Part shown: positions 44,523 through 52,926 of the stretch, in pieces
Numbering within the stretch: the first letter of the stretch is position 1
Layout: every line of letters begins with the position of its first letter
Origin: CAZOOK01 sp964581385
GTDB taxonomy: Bacteria; Pseudomonadota; Gammaproteobacteria; Nevskiales; Nevskiaceae
Reading direction: 5' to 3'
Length of the DNA stretch: 64,000 nucleotides
Assembly (NCBI GenBank): GCA_964581385.1
Contig: CAZOOK010000004.1
Coordinates: forward strand, 141,979 to 205,978
Position numbers and translations under genes: made by a program
Notes under the pieces: generated by a model
The model's input: only the letters and a program-made list of their open reading frames with translations
Database searches by the model: none
Told to the model about the DNA's origin: nothing

Positions 44523-45050
44523 TCAGTATCTCCCAGCAGGTTCGACGGACTGCTGACCGGATTGCGATTTCAGCGGAGCCAGCCAGCGCTCCGGCACCCA
44601 GCTGCGTAGGGTGTCCGCCATTGGCACCAGCGGCGGAATCAACTTGGATTCGCGCCACCAGCGATCCTGGTGAACCGTGGTCGTACCTACCAGCATGATA
44701 ACGATGATGGTGGCGAGAACCCCGCGAAACAAGCCGAAGCCGGCGCCCAGCGTGCGATCGATACCGGCAACGCCGCTATCGCGAATGAGCGCACCGATCA
44801 TATGCGTTATGACCGCACCGGCGAACAAGGCGGAGAAAAATAGCAAGGTATAGCCGGCGACCGCCCGGGCTGCAGGCGTCTGGATGTACGGTGCCAGAAT
44901 GTGCGCCATGACTGGGCCGAAGAACCAAGCCAGCGCGAAAGCCGCGACCCAGGTGACGGAACCGAGCACTTCGCGGACGAAACCACGCAAAAGACCTACG
45001 AGAATGGACAACACCACAATGCCGATGATGCAGTAATCGACCCAAGACAT
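44523..45050 (-). CDS. cvpA: CvpA family membrane protein
   Basis: The 175-residue protein begins MSWVDYCIIGIVVLSILVGL and shows four hydrophobic helices with LRGFVREVLGSVTWVAAF after the first, as in CvpA. E. coli CvpA is required for colicin V production and membrane stress tolerance; its molecular function is unknown. An in-frame GTG five codons upstream (45065) is the less likely start. It precedes purF in one operon. The -10-like TAAAAT at 45081-45086 lies in a repeat shared with the gyrA upstream region. Confidence 0.9.
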   Translation of the reverse strand: MSWVDYCIIGIVVLSILVGLLRGFVREVLGSVTWVAAFALAWFFGPVMAHILAPYIQTPAARAVAGYTLLFFSALFAGAVITHMIGALIRDSGVAGIDRTLGAGFGLFRGVLATIIVIMLVGTTTVHQDRWWRESKLIPPLVPMADTLRSWVPERWLAPLKSQSGQQSVEPAGRY

Positions 45051-45080
45051 TCGGAAAATGCTCACTGTGGCTGATGCTGA

Positions 45081-45131
45081 ATTTTAACCTAAAACCGGGG
45101 GTTGGACGCGGAAGTTGGACGACAGGCCCTA
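45081..45131 (-). repeat. composite repeat carrying termini of two element families
   Basis: ATTTTAACCTAAAA followed by a GGTTGG (45081-45104) matches the terminal repeat of the element upstream of gyrA at 21 of 24 positions. The far end GACAGGCCCTAA (45120-45131) matches the reverse of TAGGGCCTGTC, the terminus of the other family. The middle repeats GTTGGACG and AGTTGGACG. The element lies upstream of cvpA and holds its likely -10. Confidence 0.55.
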
Positions 45132-45184
45132 ACGGTCATGCAGATACGGCGCCCCGGATCATGAATGTCGGCGTGGGCATGACC

Positions 45185-45250
45185 GCCCTCTCCCACCCCC
45201 CCGCTCCGCGGGCGGTCCCTCTCTCTCCCGCGCCATGCGGGCGAGGGACA
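45185..45250. repeat. CCCTCTCCC/CCCGCTCCGCGGG palindromic repeat
   Basis: A GC-rich block in the cvpA-bepA divergent region contains CCCGCTCCGCGGG, then CCCGCGCCATGCGGG, and reads GAGGGAC at its end opposite CCCTCTC at its start. The wording resembles a dispersed intergenic repeat known from many proteobacteria. The rest of the region to 45361 shows no gene. Confidence 0.5.
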
Positions 45251-45361
45251 CGGGCGTCGCTTCGCGACATTCACGTTAATGAACTCGCGCGCGGAAGACG
45301 CGTCAAAGCGTAGAATTCCACCATTCACATTATTAAGCCGAGTGCGGCTCGCGCCGACTCC

Positions 45362-46804
45362 ATGTCCAAACCACTCATCGTCGCCGCAGTCGCATTGCTG
45401 TCAGCAATAACGGCAAGCGCTGATCCCATTGATCTTCCGCAAATGGGAGAGCCCGCGGATTTGGCCTTGCCGCCTGCCGAGGAAGCGCGCATCGGCGCTG
45501 AAATCGTGCACGAGATGTACCGCGAGGACATTATCGTCCGCGACAGTGAAACAGCCGAATATTTGAGCGGCCTGGGATGGCGGCTCGCCGCTGCCGGCAC
45601 TCCGAATCCACCACCATTTCATTTTTATTTGATCGGCGATCCGCGCATCAATGCCTTCGCACTGCCGGGCGGCTATATCGGCATGAACGCCGGCACGGTG
45701 ATCTCCGCCAGTGCGGAGAGCGAGCTGGCGGCGGTGCTGGCGCATGAAGAGGCGCACGTGACCCAGCGCCACATCGCGCGCGAGATCAATAACACTCAAG
45801 CCGCCGACATCGCGACCTGGGCCGCGGTGCTGGCCGCGATCATCGCTGGATCGGCTAATCCCAATGTGGTGATCGGCGCGCTATCGTTGGGTCAAGGCAT
45901 CAATTACAACCGGCAGATCAGCTATACGCGCGCGAACGAAATGGAGGCCGACCGCATCGGCATCCGCACCCTCGCCAATGCCGGTTTCAACCCGAACAGC
46001 ATGGCGGATTTCTTCCAGCGCCTGGAGCAGCAGACCCGGCTCTATGGCGCCGGCCTGCCGGAAATCCTGCAAACCCATCCGGTCAACACGACGCGTATCG
46101 CCGAAGCGACCGAGCGTGCTGCCGAGTATCCGAAACGCTCCTATTCGGATTCGATCAGTTTCCAGTTGATGCGCGCACGCACGCGCGTGCTCATTACCGA
46201 TCCGCCGGGAAGCGCCGCAGACTGGTTCCGCTCTCGCATCGAGAAAGGTGCTGCGTCCGCGGAAAATCGCTATGGATATGCTTATGCACTATCTGAGGCC
46301 GGACACTACGCGCAGGCGCTGGAGACCTTGCAACCGGTGCTGAGCGCATATCCGAAGCAGCCGGAAGTCGCGTTGCTGCAGGCGGATATCCTGATGAGCC
46401 TGCACCGCAACGCAGAAGCCTTGGCGATTTACAGCAAGACACTATCGGCGAATCCGAACTATCCGCCGGCGATTCTGGAAAACGCGCAAGCGCTGATCGA
46501 TGCGGGCTCAGCCGAGACGGCCCGGCAGATGATGCTGTCGCACCTGCAGGTGATCGAACACCACATCGAGACCTACCATCTGCTGGCGCAGGCGGCGAGC
46601 GCGACAGGCAACGTCGCGGAGGCCCAGTTCCAGACGGCGAACTATCTTTTTGCGCAGGGCGACGCGCGCGGCGCGATCGAACAGATCGACGCGGGTCTGC
46701 GCATTTCAAATATCAGTGCGGATGATCGCGCGCGGCTGCTGGCGCGGCGCCGCGAAATCATCGGTACATTGCCCCACGGTCAGCTGTCGCCTGAGCGCGG
46801 ATAG
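45362..46804 (+). CDS. bepA: BepA-family periplasmic M48 metalloprotease with TPR repeats
   Basis: The 480-residue protein begins with a signal peptide (VAAVALLSAITASA). An M48 zinc protease domain follows with HEEAH in LAAVLAHEEAHVTQRHIA near residue 129 and the third ligand in NEMEADRIG near 195. A TPR-like helical half runs from about 280 on (EALAIYSKTLSANPNYPPAI). This is the BepA plan: a periplasmic protease-chaperone that checks outer-membrane protein assembly (LptD, BAM). It is divergent from cvpA and converges on lapB. Confidence 0.92.
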   Translation: MSKPLIVAAVALLSAITASADPIDLPQMGEPADLALPPAEEARIGAEIVHEMYREDIIVRDSETAEYLSGLGWRLAAAGTPNPPPFHFYLIGDPRINAFALPGGYIGMNAGTVISASAESELAAVLAHEEAHVTQRHIAREINNTQAADIATWAAVLAAIIAGSANPNVVIGALSLGQGINYNRQISYTRANEMEADRIGIRTLANAGFNPNSMADFFQRLEQQTRLYGAGLPEILQTHPVNTTRIAEATERAAEYPKRSYSDSISFQLMRARTRVLITDPPGSAADWFRSRIEKGAASAENRYGYAYALSEAGHYAQALETLQPVLSAYPKQPEVALLQADILMSLHRNAEALAIYSKTLSANPNYPPAILENAQALIDAGSAETARQMMLSHLQVIEHHIETYHLLAQAASATGNVAEAQFQTANYLFAQGDARGAIEQIDAGLRISNISADDRARLLARRREIIGTLPHGQLSPERG

Positions 46805-46826
46805 CCCGCGTTGCGCACGACCGCTC

Positions 46827-47978
46827 CTAAACTACTCCGTCCACCGGTTGTACAACTCCCCACTGCTTGCAGCCCGGGCATTGCCAGAACAGCAGGCCGG
46901 GCGTGAATCCGCACTGCGTGCAGCGATAACGGGGACGTGCACCAAGCTGCTTTTGCAATCCTGCACGCACCGTCTCCCAGCCGGCGCCCGCAGCTTGTGC
47001 GCTGCCGGTGATCTCCAGCCACATCAGCAAGCTTTCCCATTCCGGACGATTGGCGAGACGGGTGGTCAGAAACGCAGTTGCATCGCCGCCGGTTGCCGCC
47101 AGCCAGCGTGCTTTCGCCAGCGCCAACGGCAGCGGCACATCGACCAAGGCATTGCCGTCCTCGAGAATCTCGGGGTAAATGCGCTCGTTTCCGGTTGCCT
47201 TTGCGCAACGCTCGATCGGCGGTAACAATTCGCGCGCAAAAGCAGGCCCTAGCTCAAGAGCCTGCCGGTAGTGTTCGATCGCGTCGGCGGGCCGTTCACC
47301 CTTTTCCTCGATCGTGCCGAGCGCCATGTTCGCGCGCACGTTTTTTGGATCGAGCGATTGCGCGCGCCGGGCCTGGTCGGCAGCTTCGTCGAGTCTGCCA
47401 CCGGCGAGGGCCACATCGGCCAATTCGCAGTGATAGTGCGCAATGCGTGGCGCAGCAGACTGACCACGCATCGCCTGCCAGCGCTGCGCCATGACAATTG
47501 CTTGTGGCCAGTCACGCGCCTGTTCGTATAGATCAAGCAGCAGCTCGATCGCTTCGCCTGCGCGATGGGGTGAATCGACCAGCGATTGCGCGAGCGATTC
47601 GGCACGATCCATGACGCCACCCCTGAGATAGTCCTGCGCAAGCTCAAAGGAGGCGGAGGCCGATTGTTCGGTCGAAAGTCCCGGCGTGGCCAGTGCCGCT
47701 TCATGCAGATGAATTGCGCGGTCGATTTCGCCGCGCTTGCGAAACAGGCCCCCGAGTGTCAGCTGCAATTCGATTGCGCCGGGCTCAGCCTCAACGGCAC
47801 GGGTCAGCGCGGTGATCGCCTGATCCGCGTCGTCGCGCGCCAGACTGCTCAGTCCCGCAATAGCATCCGCGCGCGAACCCTCCGGCTGAACCGCCAGTGA
47901 GCCACGGCGGCGCGCCCAGGCCCAACCCAGCGCAGCACCCACCAGCAGCAACAGCCACTCGAAGGGGGTATCGAACAT
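46827..47978 (-). CDS. lapB: LapB, LPS assembly regulator
   Basis: The 383-residue protein starts with a membrane anchor (FEWLLLLVGAALGWAWAR), then TPR repeats, and ends in a rubredoxin-like zinc/iron knuckle (CTQCGFTPGLLFWQCPGC). This is the full LapB (YciM) plan. In E. coli LapB works with FtsH to degrade LpxC and so balances lipopolysaccharide and phospholipid. It follows lapA and ihfB on the same strand with a 21-base gap. Confidence 0.95.
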   Translation of the reverse strand: MFDTPFEWLLLLVGAALGWAWARRRGSLAVQPEGSRADAIAGLSSLARDDADQAITALTRAVEAEPGAIELQLTLGGLFRKRGEIDRAIHLHEAALATPGLSTEQSASASFELAQDYLRGGVMDRAESLAQSLVDSPHRAGEAIELLLDLYEQARDWPQAIVMAQRWQAMRGQSAAPRIAHYHCELADVALAGGRLDEAADQARRAQSLDPKNVRANMALGTIEEKGERPADAIEHYRQALELGPAFARELLPPIERCAKATGNERIYPEILEDGNALVDVPLPLALAKARWLAATGGDATAFLTTRLANRPEWESLLMWLEITGSAQAAGAGWETVRAGLQKQLGARPRYRCTQCGFTPGLLFWQCPGCKQWGVVQPVDGVV

Positions 47979-47999
47979 GTTGGCTTTTCGAGATGGGAA

Positions 48000-48296
48000 C
48001 TAGGACTGCTGCTGCGACATCGGCAAAGTACGCAGGTTTTTCAACTCCTCGTCGGCATCGCGCAATCGCTGACGCGAGCGACGCAATTCGCGCCGCAGCA
48101 GAAACAAGCGGCCGTAGCAGACCAGGAACGTCAGAACCACGCCGATGGCGAACGTGATCAGCAGCAGAGAAACAAGAGAGGTCTCAACGGATCCAAGAAC
48201 GTAATCGAACGTAACTATCGTCGTGTTGGCATGGCCGAACACCAAGCCCGCAGCAAAAATCGTCAGCAGTAATAAGGCGACGATAAATGATCGCAT
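48000..48296 (-). CDS. lapA: LapA domain inner-membrane protein
   Basis: The 98-residue protein (ATG at 48296) begins MRSFIVALLLLTIFAAGLVF with NTTIVTFDYVLGSVETSLVS, the LapA/DUF1049 pattern with two helices and a coiled, basic C-terminus (RRELRRSRQRLRDADEEL). LapA is encoded with lapB across gammaproteobacteria and is a minor partner in lipopolysaccharide regulation. It follows ihfB after a one-base gap (TGA-A-ATG). A much longer frame upstream is antisense-like noise inside ihfB and is not the start. Confidence 0.93.
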   Translation of the reverse strand: MRSFIVALLLLTIFAAGLVFGHANTTIVTFDYVLGSVETSLVSLLLITFAIGVVLTFLVCYGRLFLLRRELRRSRQRLRDADEELKNLRTLPMSQQQS

Positions 48297-48297
48297 T

Positions 48298-48618
48298 TCA
48301 GACCGGCGTCGCTGCCGGCGGAGAGTGATCGCCGGCCGCCAGCTCGTTGACGCGCTCACGCATTTCCTTGCCCGGTTTGAAATGCGGCACGTACTTCGCC
48401 GGAACATGAACCGAAGTCCCGGTCTTGGGATTGCGTCCTACGCGCGAAGGTCGGTGGTGCAAGGCAAAGCTGCCAAAGCCTCTGATCTCGACCCGTTCGC
48501 GCTCCTGCAAGGCGTGACTGATCTTGTCGAGTACTAGCTTTACCGCCAATTCGACATCCTTATGCATCAAATGGGTCTGCTTCAACGCCAGGGTTTCAAT
48601 CAACTCGGATTTAGTCAT
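48298..48618 (-). CDS. ihfB: integration host factor subunit beta
   Basis: The 106-residue HU/IHF-fold protein begins MTKSELIETLALKQTHL and has VEIRGFGSFALHHRPSRVGR with NPKTGTSVHVPAKYVPHFKP, the beta-arm and DNA-intercalating proline region specific to IHF beta. With IHF alpha it bends DNA sharply at specific sites. It lies directly downstream of rpsA beyond a terminator, as in other gammaproteobacteria, and is followed by lapA. Confidence 0.97.
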   Translation of the reverse strand: MTKSELIETLALKQTHLMHKDVELAVKLVLDKISHALQERERVEIRGFGSFALHHRPSRVGRNPKTGTSVHVPAKYVPHFKPGKEMRERVNELAAGDHSPPAATPV

Positions 48619-48653
48619 CGTCGTTTTTTTGTTAAGCGATTGATTTTACGTTA

Positions 48654-48689
48654 AAGAAAAAAAGAAGGCCGCGCAAGAGCGCAGCCTTC
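48654..48689 (-). terminator. Rho-independent terminator after rpsA
   Basis: On the minus strand GAAGGCTGCGC pairs with GCGCGGCCTTC (one G-T wobble-type mismatch, 4-base loop) and is followed by a T-rich tract of ten bases. It is about 70 bases beyond the rpsA stop and 36 bases before ihfB. Confidence 0.85.
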
Positions 48690-48757
48690 CCAAGCACTAC
48701 TTTGATCCGTCCATCAGGACCGGCACATTGAGGTCCGGACCGTCGAGACGACAACGA

Positions 48758-50440
48758 TCAATTGTTGTCCGAACCGCCAATCTGCTCTTTCAACAGATCG
48801 CCCAGGCTGGTCTTGCCAGTCGAAGCGTTGCGGCTGTACTCGGCCACTGTTTCTTCCTCTTCCTGGATTTCCTTCGCGCGGACCGACAGCGTGACGATGC
48901 GGTTTTTGCGATCGACGCCAATGAAGCGGGATTCCAGCGTATCGCCTTCCTTGAGGAGTTTGGTCGCATCTTCGACGCGATCGCGCGACAGGTCGCCGGC
49001 CTTGATATAACCCTCGACGCCGCCCGGCAGCTCGATGATCGCACCCTTGACCTCGACGCTCTTGACCTTGCCCTTGACGATCGTGCCCTTCGGGTAATCG
49101 GCCAGGAACATTGTCAATGGGTCCTGCTGCAATTGCTTGACGCCGAGCGAAATGCGCTCGCGCGCGCCATCAATGGCAAGGACCACTGCTTCAACTTCCT
49201 GCCCCTTGCTGTAACGGCGCACGGCGGATTCGCCGGGCTCGTTCCAATCGAGGTCGGACAGATGGACGAGGCCGTCGATACCGCCATCCAGACCAATGAA
49301 AATACCGAAATCGGTGATGGACTTGATCTGGCCCTTGACCCGATCGCCCTTCTGGTAGTTTTGCGAGAATTCTTCCCAGGGATTCGGCAGGCACTGCTTC
49401 ATGCCGAGCGAAATACGGCGACGTTCCGGATCGATGTCGAGAATCATGACCTCGACCTCGTCGCCCAGATGAACGACCTTGCCTGGGTTGACGTTCTTGT
49501 TGGTCCAGTCCATTTCGGATACGTGGACCAAGCCCTCGACGCCCGGCTCGATTTCGACGAAAGAGCCGTAATCGGTGATGTTGGTGACTTTGCCGAACAG
49601 GCGGGTCTTTTCCGGGTAGCGGCGGGCGATATCGACCCATGGGTCGGCGCCGAGCTGCTTCAGACCCAGCGACACGCGGCGACGCTCGCGATCGTACTTG
49701 AGAACCTTGACTTCGACTTCCTGGCCGACGTGCACGACTTCGGCCGGGTCCTTGATGCGCTTCCAGGTCATGTCGGTGATATGAAGCAGGCCGTCGATGC
49801 CACCCAGATCGACGAATGCACCGTACTCGACGAGATTCTTGACCACGCCCTTGAGCACCGCACCTTCCTGCAGCTTCTCGAGCAGCATGTCGCGCTCGGC
49901 GCTGTACTCGGCTTCGAGCACTTCGCGGCGCGAAACGACGACGTTGTTACGCAGGCGGTCGAGCTTGATGACCTTGAATTCGAGCGGCTTGCCTTCCAGG
50001 TACGCGGTATCGCGCACCGGACGGATATCGACCAGCGAGCCCGGCAGGAACGCGCGGACGTTGCCGATATCGACCGTGAAACCACCCTTGACCTTGCCGG
50101 TGATCGTGCCGATCACAGTTTCCTTGCCCTCGAATGCCTTGTTCAGGCGATCCCAGGTACGGATGCGCTCGGCCTTTTCCTTACTGAACCGCGTCTCGCC
50201 GAAACCGTCTTCGACCGTCTCCAGCGCCACTTCCACGTGGTCGCCGACATTGACGATCGGCAGAGCACCGTCGATGGCAAATTCCGCAATCGGAATCACG
50301 CCCTCCGACTTGAGGCCCGCATCGACGATCACCACGTCGGTCTTGACCTCCAGCACTATCGCGTTGACGATCGTGCCGGGTTGCATGGACTGACCGCTGG
50401 TCAGGCTCTGTTCAAACAGTTCAGCGAAACTTTCACTCAT
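48758..50440 (-). CDS. rpsA: 30S ribosomal protein S1
   Basis: The 560-residue protein contains six S1 RNA-binding repeats, the full set for gammaproteobacterial S1. The first two, which bind the ribosome, open with MSESFAELFEQSLTSGQSMQ; later repeats show the repeated ITDYGSFVEI/ITDFGIFIGL pattern and VHLSDLDW or VHVSEMDW segments. S1 unwinds and docks mRNA on the 30S subunit and commonly regulates its own synthesis. cmk lies upstream, the conserved cmk-rpsA pair, and a terminator follows. A long open frame exists on the opposite strand but is not a gene. Confidence 0.98.
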   Translation of the reverse strand: MSESFAELFEQSLTSGQSMQPGTIVNAIVLEVKTDVVIVDAGLKSEGVIPIAEFAIDGALPIVNVGDHVEVALETVEDGFGETRFSKEKAERIRTWDRLNKAFEGKETVIGTITGKVKGGFTVDIGNVRAFLPGSLVDIRPVRDTAYLEGKPLEFKVIKLDRLRNNVVVSRREVLEAEYSAERDMLLEKLQEGAVLKGVVKNLVEYGAFVDLGGIDGLLHITDMTWKRIKDPAEVVHVGQEVEVKVLKYDRERRRVSLGLKQLGADPWVDIARRYPEKTRLFGKVTNITDYGSFVEIEPGVEGLVHVSEMDWTNKNVNPGKVVHLGDEVEVMILDIDPERRRISLGMKQCLPNPWEEFSQNYQKGDRVKGQIKSITDFGIFIGLDGGIDGLVHLSDLDWNEPGESAVRRYSKGQEVEAVVLAIDGARERISLGVKQLQQDPLTMFLADYPKGTIVKGKVKSVEVKGAIIELPGGVEGYIKAGDLSRDRVEDATKLLKEGDTLESRFIGVDRKNRIVTLSVRAKEIQEEEETVAEYSRNASTGKTSLGDLLKEQIGGSDNN

Positions 50441-50522
50441 TCAGGAAGCTCTAATCGGTAGAAAAACGAATGCCACCAGCCGATGCGGCAGGCCGGACCT
50501 GGAACGGAATGCGATTTGCCCT

Positions 50523-51239
50523 TCAGCTGGAGGCGAAACCACGTTCCGCAACCAAAATACCGATACGATCAAGCACTTCAGCCGGGGAAAGATGGGTCGT
50601 TTCGATCAGAACCGCATCATCGGCGGGCCGCAATGGCGCCACGGATCGCGTGCGATCACGTTCATCACGCAGCCGCACTTCGGTACAGAGGTCTATCAGA
50701 CTAGCACTTATGCCCGCAGCCCTCAACTGAAGCCAGCGCCGGTGCGCACGGGCATCCACCGAGGCATCCAGAAAAATCTTTAAATCGGCATCGGGAAACA
50801 CCACCGTTCCCATGTCGCGGCCATCGGCAACCAGTCCCGGCGGCTCACGAAAGTCCCGTTGCCGTTGCAACAATGCGGTCCGCACTTCCGCGGCGGCGGC
50901 GATCCGGGAAGCCAGCGCGGCGGTGGTTTCCGCGCGGATGATCGCGGTCCAATCGGCGCCATCAACCAGAATCACCTCGTCGTGTTCCGTCGTCCCGACG
51001 AAGCGGATATCGAGGCGCGGCGCCAGCGCCGCCACCGCTTGCGTATCCGCCAGATCGATACCGGCTTTGTGCGTCGCCAGCGCGAGAATGCGATAGAGCA
51101 CGCCACTATCGAGCCGATGCCAGCCCAGTCCCTGCGCAATCCAGCGCATGACCATGCCTTTGCCGACACCGCTCGGTCCGTCGATGGCGATCACCGGCAC
51201 ATGCGCGGGTGCGCGATTGGCTTCCAGAACGTGGTTCAT
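50523..51239 (-). CDS. cmk: cytidylate kinase
   Basis: The 238-residue enzyme phosphorylates CMP and dCMP. The P-loop is GPSGVGKGM near residue 21; the common form ends GKGT or GKST, so the final Met is slightly unusual. The substrate site RLDSGVLYR and the LID region DGRDMGTVVFPDADLKIFLD are typical. It sits upstream of rpsA and downstream of aroA, a conserved order, but a 271-bp repeat element separates it from aroA. Confidence 0.95.
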   Translation of the reverse strand: MNHVLEANRAPAHVPVIAIDGPSGVGKGMVMRWIAQGLGWHRLDSGVLYRILALATHKAGIDLADTQAVAALAPRLDIRFVGTTEHDEVILVDGADWTAIIRAETTAALASRIAAAAEVRTALLQRQRDFREPPGLVADGRDMGTVVFPDADLKIFLDASVDARAHRRWLQLRAAGISASLIDLCTEVRLRDERDRTRSVAPLRPADDAVLIETTHLSPAEVLDRIGILVAERGFASS

Positions 51240-51299
51240 GCAGACGCAGTGTCGGGCTTTTCGATGACAGTTTGCAGCAACTTGTGGTCCAGAATCCGC

Positions 51300-51570
51300 T
51301 AGGGCCTGTTAACACTAACTTTGATCGCTGCGTTGCCGCCCAAAAGGGCGCCAGGCAAGGCGCGCCGAGCGAAGTGTGGTGAATCCACATGAGCGAGGCG
51401 CAACGCGGCATGGCGCCCTTTTGGGCGCAACCCGAAGGGACGGGACCGTATGGGCACAACGCCGCGTCTCTCACTCCTCGTGTACGTCAAGTACACCACG
51501 TCGTTCGTTCCTCGCGCTGTGCCCATACGGTCTCCGTCGCAGCAATCAAAGTTAGTGTTAACAGGCTCTA
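51300..51570. mobile_element. 271-bp MITE-like element with 35-bp terminal inverted repeats
   Basis: The left end (51300-51334) begins TAGGGCCTGTTAACACTAAC; the right end (51536-51570) is its reverse complement with about two mismatches over the first 33 bases. TA occupies both extreme ends, compatible with a TA target duplication. Inside are three further stems: GCCCAAAAGGGCGCCA (51338-51353) with 51411-51426; an 18-base arm at 51445-51462 with 51514-51531 (17 of 18 matched); and GTGTAC-gtcaa-GTACAC (51480-51496). No coding sequence is supported. It separates aroA from cmk. Confidence 0.8.
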
Positions 51571-51587
51571 CGGAGGGTTGGACCCGT

Positions 51588-52898
51588 TCAGGCGGCCGCG
51601 ATTTGCAATCCCGCGCCCGCCGCCAACTCAACGAATCCCGGGAATGAGGTGTTGACGTTGGCACAGTCGAGAATGCTGATCCCGCCGCTGGCGCGCAGCG
51701 CCGCCATCGCGAATGACATCGCAATGCGATGGTCGCCGTGCGAATCGATGATACCGCCGCCAAGCCTGCCGCCGTGGATCCGCGCGCCGTCGGGCAGCGC
51801 CTTTACGGTGGCACCCAGCACAGTCAACCCATCGCACATGGCAGCGATACGATCGCTTTCCTTGACGCGCAGTTCCGCAGCGCCGCTGACGACAGTTTCA
51901 CCATCGGCGCAGGCCGCTGCGACGAAAACCGCCGGCATCTCGTCGATCGCCAGCGCCACCAGCTCGTGGCCGATTTCGATGCCCTGCAAACGCGCCGGTC
52001 CGCGCACATGCAGGTCGGCCACCGGCTCGCCGCCAAACATGCGCACATTGACCGCCTCGATTTCCGCGCCCATGCGCCGCAGGATGTCGATGATGCCGGA
52101 GCGCGTCGGATTGATACCAACCGCCGTCAGCACAAGATCTGAGCCGGGCACGATGGCTGCCGCGACCAGGAAGAACGCCGCTGACGAAATATCCGCCGGC
52201 ACTTCGATATCCGTCGCGCGCAAAACTTGCCCGCCGCGTACGGCGGCGCGACCCGGCATGGCTTCAACTTCGACGCCAAACGCGCGCAGCATGCGCTCGC
52301 TGTGATCGCGCGACGGTTCCGGCTCGAATACTTCAGTCTTACCCTCGGCGTATAGGCCGGCGAGCAGAACGCCCGATTTCACCTGTGCACTCGACACCGG
52401 CGAGCGGTATGAAATGGCCTTGAGGCCGCCGGCAGGGAAGATATGCAGCGGAGCGGTGCCGCGCTCGGTGGTCTCGATGCGTGCGCCCATTTGCCGCAGC
52501 GGATCGACAATGCGCCGCATCGGCCGTCGCGACAGTGACTCGTCACCAACGAGAGTCGTCTCGAAACGCTGCCCCGCCAGCAGGCCGGACAGCAGTCGCA
52601 TCGATGTACCGGAATTGCCGAGATCCAGCGGCGCCATCGGGGCACGCAGGCCGTGCAGACCGACGCCATGCACGCGCAGATGAGTCGGTGCCAGCGTTTC
52701 CACGCGCACGCCCATCGCCTGGAACGCCTTCATCGTGCACAAACAATCCTCGCCACTCAGAAAGCCGCGCACCTCGGATATACCATCGGCGAGCGAGCCG
52801 AGCATCACCGCGCGGTGCGAAATCGACTTGTCGCCGGGTACACGGATCGACCCCGCAAGTTTGCCGCCGGGGCTGATTTTGTAAGTGACTTCGCTCAT
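51588..52898 (-). CDS. aroA: 3-phosphoshikimate 1-carboxyvinyltransferase (EPSP synthase)
   Basis: The 436-residue enzyme (ATG at 52898, MSEVTYKISPGGKLAGSIRV) joins shikimate-3-phosphate to phosphoenolpyruvate. PGDKSISHRAVMLGSLADG, LDLGNSGTSMRLLSGLLAG and the C-terminal SHGDHRIAMSFAMAAL are EPSP synthase hallmarks. The pattern LGNSGTSMR, with Ala in the LLAG that follows, resembles class II/AroA forms; that is only a suggestion. A longer upstream frame is rejected. It follows tyrA by 28 bases and is the last gene of the aromatic cluster before the repeat element. Confidence 0.96.
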   Translation of the reverse strand: MSEVTYKISPGGKLAGSIRVPGDKSISHRAVMLGSLADGISEVRGFLSGEDCLCTMKAFQAMGVRVETLAPTHLRVHGVGLHGLRAPMAPLDLGNSGTSMRLLSGLLAGQRFETTLVGDESLSRRPMRRIVDPLRQMGARIETTERGTAPLHIFPAGGLKAISYRSPVSSAQVKSGVLLAGLYAEGKTEVFEPEPSRDHSERMLRAFGVEVEAMPGRAAVRGGQVLRATDIEVPADISSAAFFLVAAAIVPGSDLVLTAVGINPTRSGIIDILRRMGAEIEAVNVRMFGGEPVADLHVRGPARLQGIEIGHELVALAIDEMPAVFVAAACADGETVVSGAAELRVKESDRIAAMCDGLTVLGATVKALPDGARIHGGRLGGGIIDSHGDHRIAMSFAMAALRASGGISILDCANVNTSFPGFVELAAGAGLQIAAA

Positions 52899-52926
52899 GT
52901 ACGAATTATGCCCGCGTCGCACAAAT

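Noticed and set aside
48728..50461. 577-codon open frame antisense to rpsA
   Set aside because: It mirrors the full length of a certain gene; a GC-rich genome with strong codon bias produces such shadows, and it has no domain.
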